Assembly (NCBI RefSeq): GCF_938023125.1
Contig: NZ_CALHDW010000018.1
Location: 334,597-398,596, forward strand
From: an uncultured Porphyromonas sp.
GTDB taxonomy: Bacteria; Bacteroidota; Bacteroidia; Bacteroidales; Porphyromonadaceae
Direction: 5' to 3'
Length of the DNA stretch: 64,000 bases
Below, in pieces: positions 8,941 through 16,467 of this stretch (position 1 is the first letter of the stretch; every line of letters begins with the position of its first letter). The position numbers and the translations under genes are program-made. The notes beneath the pieces were generated by a model, which did no database searches, was not told where the DNA came from, and worked only from the letters and a program-made list of their open reading frames with translations.

Positions 8941-10218
8941 ATGGCGATTAATTCTATCGTAATCATTGCGAGCGTAGTTATCTTCCTCGTAATCACCCTT
9001 ATATTGGTCGTTGCCCTACTCGTTGCTAAGAGCAAACTTGTTCCCTCGGGCAATGCAACCATCACTGTAAATGACGAGCGTAAACTCGAAGTCCCCATAG
9101 GAGGCACCCTGCTCAATACGCTACAAAACAACGGCATCTACCTCTCTTCCGCTTGTGGTGGTAGTGGTAGCTGTGGACAATGTCGCTGCCGTGTGGTAGA
9201 GGGCGGGGGCGAAATCCTTCCTACCGAGAAGGGGTTCTTTAGCCGCAAGGAGCAGAAAGCGCATTGGCGCTTGGGCTGCCAGACAAAGGTGAAAGAGGAC
9301 CTCAAGATCATCGTTCCCGAGTCTGTATTCGGGGTAAAAGAGTGGGAGTGCGAGGTTGTCAGCAACCGCAACGTCTCCACCTTTATTAAAGAGTTTGTGG
9401 TAAAACTGCCCGAAGGTGAAGTGATGAACTTCAAGAGTGGGAGCTACGCGCAGATCAAGATCCCCAAATACAATATCTCTTATTCCGACTATGACATATG
9501 CGATAAGGATGGGAATGATCGCTTCCGTAAGGACTGGGAGCGTATGGCAAAAGTGGGGCTCTTTGGCTTGAAGGCTGTAAATACAGAAGAGACAATTCGT
9601 GCCTACTCAATGGCGAATTATCCTGCCGAGGGTAACATCATTACCCTCAACGTTCGTATTGCCACTCCTCCCATCGATCGGGCTACGGGTACTTGGAAGG
9701 CGGGTGTTATGCCGGGTATCTCCTCTTCGTATATCTTCTCTCTCAAACCTGGAAATAAGGTGACGATGAGTGGTCCTTATGGAGACTTCCACATCCACGA
9801 AGATAGCGATGCCGAGATGCTTTATATCGGTGGTGGGGCAGGTATGGCTCCCCTTCGTGCTCAGCTCTTGCACCTTTTCAATACGGTAAAGACGGGGCGC
9901 AAGGTGTCTTATTGGTATGGAGCGCGCTCTAAGAGCGAGATTTTCTATGAAGAGGATTTCCGCGAAATAGAAAAGAACTTCCCCAACTTCCGCTTCGTTA
10001 TCGCCCTGAGTGACCCTCAGCCCGAAGATAATTGGACGGGTGCTACCGGATTTATCCATCAGGTTATATACGATATGTACCTCAAAGATCATGAGGCTCC
10101 GGAAGATATCGAATACTACATGTGCGGACCGGGCCCCATGTCCAACGCTGTCAATAAGATGCTCGAAGACCTAGGCGTGCCTCGTGAGCAGGTCAACTTC
10201 GACGACTTCGGCGGCTGA
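8941..10218 (+). CDS. nqrF: Na+-translocating NADH:quinone oxidoreductase subunit F
   Basis: NADH-oxidising subunit and electron entry point of the NQR complex. Domains in order: an N-terminal membrane helix (about residues 5-28), a plant-type 2Fe-2S ferredoxin domain with SACGGSGSCGQC and a later LGCQTK cysteine, an FAD domain with RAYSMANYP, and a C-terminal NADH domain with YIGGGAGMAPLRAQ and MCGPGPMSNAV. The length of 425 residues is normal. It ends the operon and is followed by a long hairpin terminator. Confidence 0.96.
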   Translation: MAINSIVIIASVVIFLVITLILVVALLVAKSKLVPSGNATITVNDERKLEVPIGGTLLNTLQNNGIYLSSACGGSGSCGQCRCRVVEGGGEILPTEKGFFSRKEQKAHWRLGCQTKVKEDLKIIVPESVFGVKEWECEVVSNRNVSTFIKEFVVKLPEGEVMNFKSGSYAQIKIPKYNISYSDYDICDKDGNDRFRKDWERMAKVGLFGLKAVNTEETIRAYSMANYPAEGNIITLNVRIATPPIDRATGTWKAGVMPGISSSYIFSLKPGNKVTMSGPYGDFHIHEDSDAEMLYIGGGAGMAPLRAQLLHLFNTVKTGRKVSYWYGARSKSEIFYEEDFREIEKNFPNFRFVIALSDPQPEDNWTGATGFIHQVIYDMYLKDHEAPEDIEYYMCGPGPMSNAVNKMLEDLGVPREQVNFDDFGG

Positions 10219-10253
10219 TCTCGGAGGAAATATCAGAAGCGAAATGTACAAGG

Positions 10254-10326
10254 AGCTTCTCTAGCGAATATCAAGGTGCTACCCGAGAGGGGAGAGTGCC
10301 GAGAGCTTTGCTAGAGAGGCTTTTTT
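10254..10326 (+). terminator. Terminator of the nqr operon
   Basis: A 12-bp stem (AGCTTCTCTAGC with GCTAGAGAGGCT, one G-U pair) encloses about 44 bases that may fold into a smaller inner hairpin. Six T residues follow directly. Confidence 0.75.
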
Positions 10327-10350
10327 GTGAAAGAATAATCCCTAGAAACG

Positions 10351-11352
10351 ATGAATGCGACTCGACATGAGGGGCTGGATGCTCTCCGTGCACTTGCTGC
10401 CTTTTTTGTGATTGGCATTCATACTTCGGGGCAGTACCTCGCTCCGGAGCATTGGCAGAGTAGTAACGGATATGTTGCAGCTTTGGTGCAGGGCTTTGTG
10501 CAGATAGGGGTACCTCTCTTTTTTATGCTAAGTGGAGCCTTTCTTCTCGCTCAGCCCATTGAGAAACCCTCTACATTCTATCGCAAACGTTTACCTCGAC
10601 TTCTCATCCCCCTCGCTGTTTGGCTTCCTCTTTACTACCTCTATTTTTTTGTCAAAGGGGCTGATGTTGCGGAGTCTGCGAGCCATCTCTTTTGGGCCAA
10701 AGGCTATTTCCACCTCTGGTTCTTACCTCCGCTGATTGGATTATACCTTGTAACTCCGCTTCTTCGCAAGCTCGTAGAGCGAGTGTCAGGTCCGAGAGAT
10801 CTTTCTCTTATTGCTGTGGGGATTCTTCTTTTGGAGGTGCTGGGTAACCTTGTCCTCTTTGTGTGCCAAGTAGAGCTACCCGTCCCCATCCTATTTATCC
10901 CCTATCTTGGATACTACCTATTGGGGTATGTCTTGAAGAAATATACGTTGGCGAGTAAGTCTCTTTGGGGCGTGCTGTATGGAGTGGGTACGCTGGCTAT
11001 GATAAGTCTGCTCGTGCTGTACCATGGCTCCCCTTGGTCGGAGTATGTGACGAGCAACCTCTCGCCCCTCGTGGCTGAGGCTACTATTAGTCTTTTCGCA
11101 CTCTTTGCTTCCAGCCCTCGCCTTTCTTACAACCCTAGATCCCTCACCTCCTTTGCAGCGTGCTCTTTAGGCGTTTATCTTATCCATATCGTGGTGTTGG
11201 ATGTGGTTACGAAGCCTTTCTTGCTGTGGTGCCCCTCCGTTATGGGGCAGGCCTGGCTCTCGATTCTTTTACGCTGGAGCCTTACGGCGGTACTTTCTTT
11301 TATTGGGGTCTCGATCTTGTATAAAGTGCGCCCCCTACGCCCCTTCCTCTGA
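10351..11352 (+). CDS. Acyltransferase 3 family membrane protein
   Basis: A 333-residue polytopic membrane protein of the acyltransferase 3 (OafA/YrhL-like) family. These proteins O-acetylate or otherwise acylate surface polysaccharides and other exported molecules. The N-terminal signature GLDALRALAAFFVIGIHTSG contains the R and H expected in the active site. FYRKRLPRLLIPLAVW and FHLWFLPPLIGLYLVTP follow. About ten hydrophobic segments are seen. The substrate cannot be told from sequence. It stands between the nqr terminator and a long non-coding gap, so it may be transcribed alone. Confidence 0.85.
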   Translation: MNATRHEGLDALRALAAFFVIGIHTSGQYLAPEHWQSSNGYVAALVQGFVQIGVPLFFMLSGAFLLAQPIEKPSTFYRKRLPRLLIPLAVWLPLYYLYFFVKGADVAESASHLFWAKGYFHLWFLPPLIGLYLVTPLLRKLVERVSGPRDLSLIAVGILLLEVLGNLVLFVCQVELPVPILFIPYLGYYLLGYVLKKYTLASKSLWGVLYGVGTLAMISLLVLYHGSPWSEYVTSNLSPLVAEATISLFALFASSPRLSYNPRSLTSFAACSLGVYLIHIVVLDVVTKPFLLWCPSVMGQAWLSILLRWSLTAVLSFIGVSILYKVRPLRPFL

Positions 11353-11584
11353 AAACACCACGCCGCTCCTAAATCCTTAAAATTCTCTCCCTGAAAAAGG
11401 GGGGATGTCTGCCCTAAAAATTTTCCGTTCTTGCCCTAAACTCTACGAAGAACCACCCGAACCCTTTTTCTTTTCAGTCTGTATTCTCTCGAGAAATAGC
11501 CTGCGTTTCTCTCGGCCTTTGCCCTTCTCTTTGTTTTTTACAGGGCAAAGAGTTTAGATTGATGGCGCAACGCTTTCAAAATTG

Positions 11585-11592
11585 TATCTTTG
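11585..11592 (+). promoter_or_regulatory. -7 element upstream of the tsaC-like gene
   Basis: TATCTTTG fits TAnnTTTG, 36 bases before the start codon. A TTG at 11559-11561 lies 23 bases upstream. An 8-bp inverted repeat CTTTGCCC/GGGCAAAG (11517-11524 and 11543-11550) precedes it. Confidence 0.6.
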
Positions 11593-11627
11593 CCCTCGTG
11601 TATGTCGAAGCTTAGATTGTAACTCTA

Positions 11628-12224
11628 ATGGATGTTCAACGCAATACATTAACCGAAGAATATAAGAAGGCGGTGCAGGAGGCTGCTAAGGTGGTAAAAG
11701 GTGGGGGAGTTATACTCTATCCTACCGACACCATTTGGGGATTGGGGTGTGATGCCACCAACGAAGAGGCTGTGCAACGTATTTTCACCATCAAGGAGCG
11801 TGCCGAGAGCAAGGCTATGTTGCTGCTTATCGATAGTGATGCCAAGTTGCCGGGATTGGTGCGTGAGGTGCCCGATATTGCCTATCAATTGATTGATGCA
11901 GCCGTGTCGCCTCTAACTCTTATCTACCCGGGAGGGCGCAATGTAGCTCCTTCGCTGATTGCTGCCGAGGGTACGTTGGGTATTCGCATCACGCATGAGG
12001 CTTTCTCACGAGCCCTTTGTGCGGCTGTGCGAGTGCCCTTGGTTTCTACGAGTGCAAATAAGTCGGGGCAGCCTGCTCCCCAGATTTTTGCAGAGATCTC
12101 CGAGGAGATCAAGGTTGCTGTAGACTATATCGTCCCCGTCCGTCAAGACGAATGCACGCCGGCTCGTCCTAGCGAAATTATATCCATTGGCTTAGGTGGC
12201 GAAGTAAAGATCTTGCGTTCATGA
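11628..12224 (+). CDS. tsaC: L-threonylcarbamoyladenylate synthase (Sua5/YciO/YrdC family)
   Basis: Makes threonylcarbamoyl-AMP from Thr, bicarbonate and ATP for the t6A37 modification of ANN-decoding tRNAs. Of 198 residues, the N-terminal half shows the family's nucleotide-binding features: GGGVILYPTDTIWGLGCDA and a KERAESKAMLLL segment. The SANKSGQPAP motif follows near residue 143. It is the short form without a Sua5 C-terminal domain. YciO-type paralogues look similar, so the symbol is tentative. It overlaps the downstream sugar transferase by four bases (ATGA). Confidence 0.85.
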   Translation: MDVQRNTLTEEYKKAVQEAAKVVKGGGVILYPTDTIWGLGCDATNEEAVQRIFTIKERAESKAMLLLIDSDAKLPGLVREVPDIAYQLIDAAVSPLTLIYPGGRNVAPSLIAAEGTLGIRITHEAFSRALCAAVRVPLVSTSANKSGQPAPQIFAEISEEIKVAVDYIVPVRQDECTPARPSEIISIGLGGEVKILRS

Positions 12225-13627
12225 GTCGGATTCTATTGTATCGACTAAGGTATATTCTCTTGGATAGTCTCGCCATGTTGCTGACTATCCTTCTATTTAA
12301 TATCCTGCGGTACAATATGGAGGAGGTAACATCTGCCTGGGGAGGCCTGGGAAGCTATCTCTTAAACCTGCACAATCTGACGATCAGCGCCTTGGTTTGG
12401 GTTGCTTGGATGGCTATTTTTGCTCTCTCCGGATACTATAATAAACCTGTCAACAAGAGTCGGATTGATGAGTTGTGGACTACCCTCTGCTCTGTCTTTG
12501 TAGGGAGTGTTGTCTCATTTTTGTTCTGGGTGGTAGACGATGTCGTACTCAATACCCGGGTTTATCTGGAGCTGTTTGCCGGGATCTTTTTCCTTGCTTT
12601 CTTTTGGGTCTATATGGGGCGTCTCTGTATTACTCTTTGGGGAATACGCAAGAGAGAGGACCCCGAGCATTGGGAGAAGGTCTTGCTCGTAGGGACTCGA
12701 CAAGAGGTGGAGCATCTGGTGCAATGCGCCAAAACGATGCGCTTTGTGGAGAGAGGGCGAGTGCTGATAGACGAAGAGTCCACATCCGAATCCTCCGACG
12801 TTGAACATCTGTCGCATAAGATTGCCTCGCAGTTTTTCTCGCTACAACCTACGGCTATTTATCTCTCGGCCTCTCCCGAATGGAAGTCTGTGGCAGGGCA
12901 TCTTCTTTACTCGATGTATCGATTCCATTGCCCCATCTATATAGAGGCAGAGAGTGTACCGCTCTCACAACCTCGCCCCAAACTAACCCATACGATACTT
13001 ATGGGGGTGCCCATGATTGAAGTGACAGAGACGAATATGAGTGAGCTGGCCAAGAACCTCAAGTACTGCTTCGATCGCTTGGCTTCGCTCTTTGCTTTGC
13101 TGCTACTTTCGCCCCTCTTACTAGTGCTTTCTATAGCCGTTCGCCGCTCTTCGTCGGGCCCTGTTTTTTATCGTCAGGAGCGCATCGGCAAGCGAGGCAA
13201 GCCCTTTTTTATTTACAAGTTCCGCACCATGTATGCCAATACCGAGGGTGAGACTCCACAACTATCGTTTGATGGGGATCCTCGAGTAACCCCTTTGGGG
13301 CGATGGCTGCGACGCTATAGACTCGATGAGTTGCCTCAGCTCTACAATGTGTTGCGGGGTGATATGAGCTTTGTTGGTCCGCGTCCCGAGCGGCAATACT
13401 ACATTGATCAGATCGTAGAGCATGCCCCCTATTACTCCCTTTTGCACAACGTGTTGCCCGGGATTACCTCTTGGGGTATGGTGCGCTATGGGTATGCTTC
13501 TACCCTCGAAGAGATGCTCGAACGCTTACGCTATGATTGGCTTTACTACGAAAATATGTCGCTAAAGCTCGATCTCGTAGTGCTCTTTTATACGATACGT
13601 ACGATACTAAACGGAGAAGGAAAATGA
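12221..13627 (+). CDS. Polyprenyl-phosphate sugar phosphotransferase (WbaP/exopolysaccharide initiating type)
   Basis: Membrane enzyme that transfers a sugar-1-phosphate from a nucleotide sugar to undecaprenyl phosphate, the first step of a surface glycan. The 468-residue protein has four or five N-terminal transmembrane helices (about residues 5-145), a central Rossmann-like region, one more helix (about 290-310) and the C-terminal bacterial sugar transferase domain. The last contains RQERIGKRGKPFFIYKFRTM, the RRYRLDELPQLYNVLRGDMS block and FVGPRPE. No other polysaccharide genes lie nearby, so its glycan cannot be inferred. The start overlaps tsaC and its stop overlaps the next gene, indicating coupling. 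Confidence 0.9.
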   Translation: MSRILLYRLRYILLDSLAMLLTILLFNILRYNMEEVTSAWGGLGSYLLNLHNLTISALVWVAWMAIFALSGYYNKPVNKSRIDELWTTLCSVFVGSVVSFLFWVVDDVVLNTRVYLELFAGIFFLAFFWVYMGRLCITLWGIRKREDPEHWEKVLLVGTRQEVEHLVQCAKTMRFVERGRVLIDEESTSESSDVEHLSHKIASQFFSLQPTAIYLSASPEWKSVAGHLLYSMYRFHCPIYIEAESVPLSQPRPKLTHTILMGVPMIEVTETNMSELAKNLKYCFDRLASLFALLLLSPLLLVLSIAVRRSSSGPVFYRQERIGKRGKPFFIYKFRTMYANTEGETPQLSFDGDPRVTPLGRWLRRYRLDELPQLYNVLRGDMSFVGPRPERQYYIDQIVEHAPYYSLLHNVLPGITSWGMVRYGYASTLEEMLERLRYDWLYYENMSLKLDLVVLFYTIRTILNGEGK

Positions 13628-15423
13628 CCTCATCGTCCTCTACTACACAGTCCAGCGCCCTCATGCGCTTTATCCTCTGGCGAGAGAAGCACATCAGCGA
13701 ACGTGTATTTGTTTTAATTCTTGCCTTTATTGTGGGGCTGGCCACGGCGGTAGCTGCTTTTGTGCTCAAAGAGTTGGTGCATACACTTCAGCACTTTGCC
13801 ACTACGGCAGCGCAGCGTAATCAGTATCTCTATTTGGTGCTCCCGCCGGTGGGTATTTTTGCCACGGCCATGATCGTGCGTTATGTGGTACGAGACGATA
13901 TAAGCCATGGGGTTACCAAGATCCTTATAGCCCTCTCCCAGCGTAAGAGTCGAATCAAACCGCACAATATGTGGTCTTCGGTTTTGTCTAGCGCCATTAC
14001 CATTGGTATGGGGGGATCTGTGGGGGCAGAGTCGCCTATTGTGCTCACGGGGGCTGCCATTGGTTCCAATTTGGGGCGTTTCTTCAAGATGGAGCAGCGC
14101 AACCTGATGCTCCTTGTGGGGTGTGGGGCTGCCGGAGCCATCGCCGGTATCTTTAAGGCGCCTATCACGGGATTGGTCTTTGTTGTAGAGGTGCTCTTGA
14201 TGGATTTGACCCTTGTGAGTATCCTCCCCTTGCTTACCGCCTCCGTTACATCAGCCTCTCTCGCCTATATCCTGACGGGCCGTCAGGCGATGTTTAGCTT
14301 CATGCAGAGCGAAGATTTTATCCTAGATCGTATCCCCTATACCCTCTTGTTGGGTATTCTCTGTGGCTTTGTGGCGCTTTACTTCTCCCGCATTATGTTC
14401 TTTTTGGAGCGGCGGTTTAAGCGTATACCTAAGTATGTCAACCGCTTCTTGCTCTCAGCTGCGATTTTGAGTGTTCTCATTGTACTTATGCCGCCACTCT
14501 ATGGCGAGGGGTATAGTGTTATTGAGCACTTGCTGACCAATGATTACAGCAGCATCATGGAGGGCTCGCTCTTTGCCACATTGGGAGACTCGTATTGGTG
14601 GATTGTGCTTTTCCTCACCTTAGTACTTCTCTTTAAGGTATTTGCCTCGGTGGCTACCAACTCAGGTGGAGGTTGTGGGGGGCTCTTTGCTCCTACGCTT
14701 TTTGTGGGAGGGCTTACAGGCTTTCTCTTCTCGCATACCCTCAATTATTTCCCCTTTATCCGAGTCTACCTGCCCGAGAAAAATTTTATCCTCATGGGGA
14801 TGGCCGGAACCATGGCGGCCGTAATGCACGCCCCTCTTACAGGGGTATTCCTCATTGCCGAGCTTACGGGGGGGTATAATCTTTTCCTTCCGCTTATGTT
14901 GGTTGTGCTCAGTGCCTATTGTACCATCCGGGTATTTATGCGCCATAGTATCTACTCATTGCGTCTTGCCGAAGAGGGTAAATTGCTCACGCACCAAAAG
15001 GACCAAGCTGTGCTTACTCTGATGAATCTAGATAGTGTTATCGAGACGGAGTTTAGCACCGTAGCCCCTGAGATGACGTTGGGAGATGTGGTACGAATCA
15101 TTGGAGAGAGCCGACGCAATGTTTTCCCCGTAGTGGATGGGGACAAACGTTTGGTGGGGATAGTCCTCCTCGACAATATCCGCAATATTATGTTCCGCCC
15201 CGAGTTGTACGATCGCTTCCGGGTGGAAACGTTCATGGTTTCTCCTCCTGCCAAAATCTTATCTACGATGTCTATGGAGGAGGCAATGCGCACATTCGAC
15301 GATACCAAGGCATGGAATCTCCCTGTCGTAGATGCCGAGGGCCACTACCTCGGGTTTATCTCTAAATCGAAGATCTTTAATACATATCGAGAGGTACTCA
15401 CAGACTTAAGTCAGGGAGATTGA
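13624..15423 (+). CDS. ClC-type chloride channel/transporter with two CBS domains
   Basis: Polytopic ClC family protein, 599 residues from the ATG at 13624 that overlaps the previous stop (ATGA). A longer frame from 13537 would sit inside the upstream gene and is not favoured. The selectivity region GGSVGAESPIVLTGAAIGSN includes the gating Glu, and SGGGCGGLFAPTLFVGG is the later filter segment. About residues 465-595 form a CBS pair, likely an adenine nucleotide sensor. Whether it is a channel or an H+/anion antiporter cannot be decided from this reading. Confidence 0.9.
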   Translation: MTSSSSTTQSSALMRFILWREKHISERVFVLILAFIVGLATAVAAFVLKELVHTLQHFATTAAQRNQYLYLVLPPVGIFATAMIVRYVVRDDISHGVTKILIALSQRKSRIKPHNMWSSVLSSAITIGMGGSVGAESPIVLTGAAIGSNLGRFFKMEQRNLMLLVGCGAAGAIAGIFKAPITGLVFVVEVLLMDLTLVSILPLLTASVTSASLAYILTGRQAMFSFMQSEDFILDRIPYTLLLGILCGFVALYFSRIMFFLERRFKRIPKYVNRFLLSAAILSVLIVLMPPLYGEGYSVIEHLLTNDYSSIMEGSLFATLGDSYWWIVLFLTLVLLFKVFASVATNSGGGCGGLFAPTLFVGGLTGFLFSHTLNYFPFIRVYLPEKNFILMGMAGTMAAVMHAPLTGVFLIAELTGGYNLFLPLMLVVLSAYCTIRVFMRHSIYSLRLAEEGKLLTHQKDQAVLTLMNLDSVIETEFSTVAPEMTLGDVVRIIGESRRNVFPVVDGDKRLVGIVLLDNIRNIMFRPELYDRFRVETFMVSPPAKILSTMSMEEAMRTFDDTKAWNLPVVDAEGHYLGFISKSKIFNTYREVLTDLSQGD

Positions 15424-15452
15424 CCTCTCTAGATCCTTTTTCGTTGCACTAT

Positions 15453-16427
15453 ATGGAACAACAAGATATACGCATTCTCTTTTTGGGTACAGCCCCTTTT
15501 GCAGCGCGGCATCTCACCTTTTTGGTAGAGGCCGGTTACTCTGTGGTGGGGGTGGTGACTACTCCGGATCGCCCTGCGGGGCGGGGGCATAAGTTGCAAC
15601 CATCCTCTGTAAAGGTGGAGGCTCTTCGCTTGGGGCTTCCCATTTGGCAACCGGAGCGGCTCCGAGATGAGAGCTTCTTGGCAGAAATGCGTGCCTTACG
15701 ACCCACTCTGGGGGTGGTTATTGCTTTTAGGATGCTGCCCGAGGAGTTATGGGCAATGCCCGACCTCGGGACGCTAAATATCCATGCTTCGTTGCTCCCA
15801 CGCTGGCGAGGGGCAGCCCCTATCAATCACGCTCTAATGGCAGGAGATAAGGAGACGGGCGTTTCGCTTTTTCGTCTTACCAAAGGCTTGGATGAGGGGC
15901 AGGTTTTGGGGCAACGCACTCTCCCGATAGAGGAAAATACCCTATTTGGAGACCTCTACGATAGCCTGGCCGAGGAGGGTATTCTCTTGCTTGGAGACTT
16001 CTTGCAAGCTTGCCGAGAAGGCAAGGTCCCTGAGGGGGTACCTCAGCCTGAGGGCGCCAACGAACCCTATGCCCATAAGTTGACAAAAGAAAATACTCGA
16101 ATAGATTGGAACCGATCTGCCCGAGAAATTCATAACTTCGTGCGGGGATTGTCTCCTGTGCCTACGGCTTGGACTACTCTGGTCTCTCCCAACCATGGAG
16201 AGCCCTTGACGTATAAGCTGTTTGTAACACGTGTTGTTTCCGAAGAGCCCCTACCTAAGAGTACCGCTCCCGGCACAGTCTTGCCCTCCCCCCGGCGTTC
16301 GTTGCATGTGGCCACCGGTGGCGGCATTTTGGCAATAGAAGAGTTGCAAGCTCCGGCCAAAAAGCGCCTTCCTATTGCTGCTTTCCTCAATGGGGTACAA
16401 CTCGGAGAGGGAGCTTTGTTTGAATAA
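15453..16427 (+). CDS. fmt: Methionyl-tRNA formyltransferase
   Basis: Formylates initiator Met-tRNA using 10-formyltetrahydrofolate. Residues from the ATG at 15453 (MEQQDIRILFLGTAPFAARH) match the N-terminus of Fmt. An in-frame TTG at 15420 is less likely because no conserved residues lie before 15453. The catalytic segment NIHASLLPRWRGAAPINHAL carries the Asn-His pair and the SLLP loop. The C-terminal tRNA-binding OB-like domain follows from about residue 205. Length 324 is normal. It lies 29 bases after the ClC gene. Confidence 0.95.
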   Translation: MEQQDIRILFLGTAPFAARHLTFLVEAGYSVVGVVTTPDRPAGRGHKLQPSSVKVEALRLGLPIWQPERLRDESFLAEMRALRPTLGVVIAFRMLPEELWAMPDLGTLNIHASLLPRWRGAAPINHALMAGDKETGVSLFRLTKGLDEGQVLGQRTLPIEENTLFGDLYDSLAEEGILLLGDFLQACREGKVPEGVPQPEGANEPYAHKLTKENTRIDWNRSAREIHNFVRGLSPVPTAWTTLVSPNHGEPLTYKLFVTRVVSEEPLPKSTAPGTVLPSPRRSLHVATGGGILAIEELQAPAKKRLPIAAFLNGVQLGEGALFE

Positions 16428-16467
16428 TTAAAGGAGTAATTACACACCATACAGCCTGTTTTTGAAT

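Noticed and set aside
13537..13623. N-terminal extension of the ClC gene
   Set aside because: It overlaps the end of the sugar transferase gene. The ATGA overlap at 13624 is the natural coupled start.
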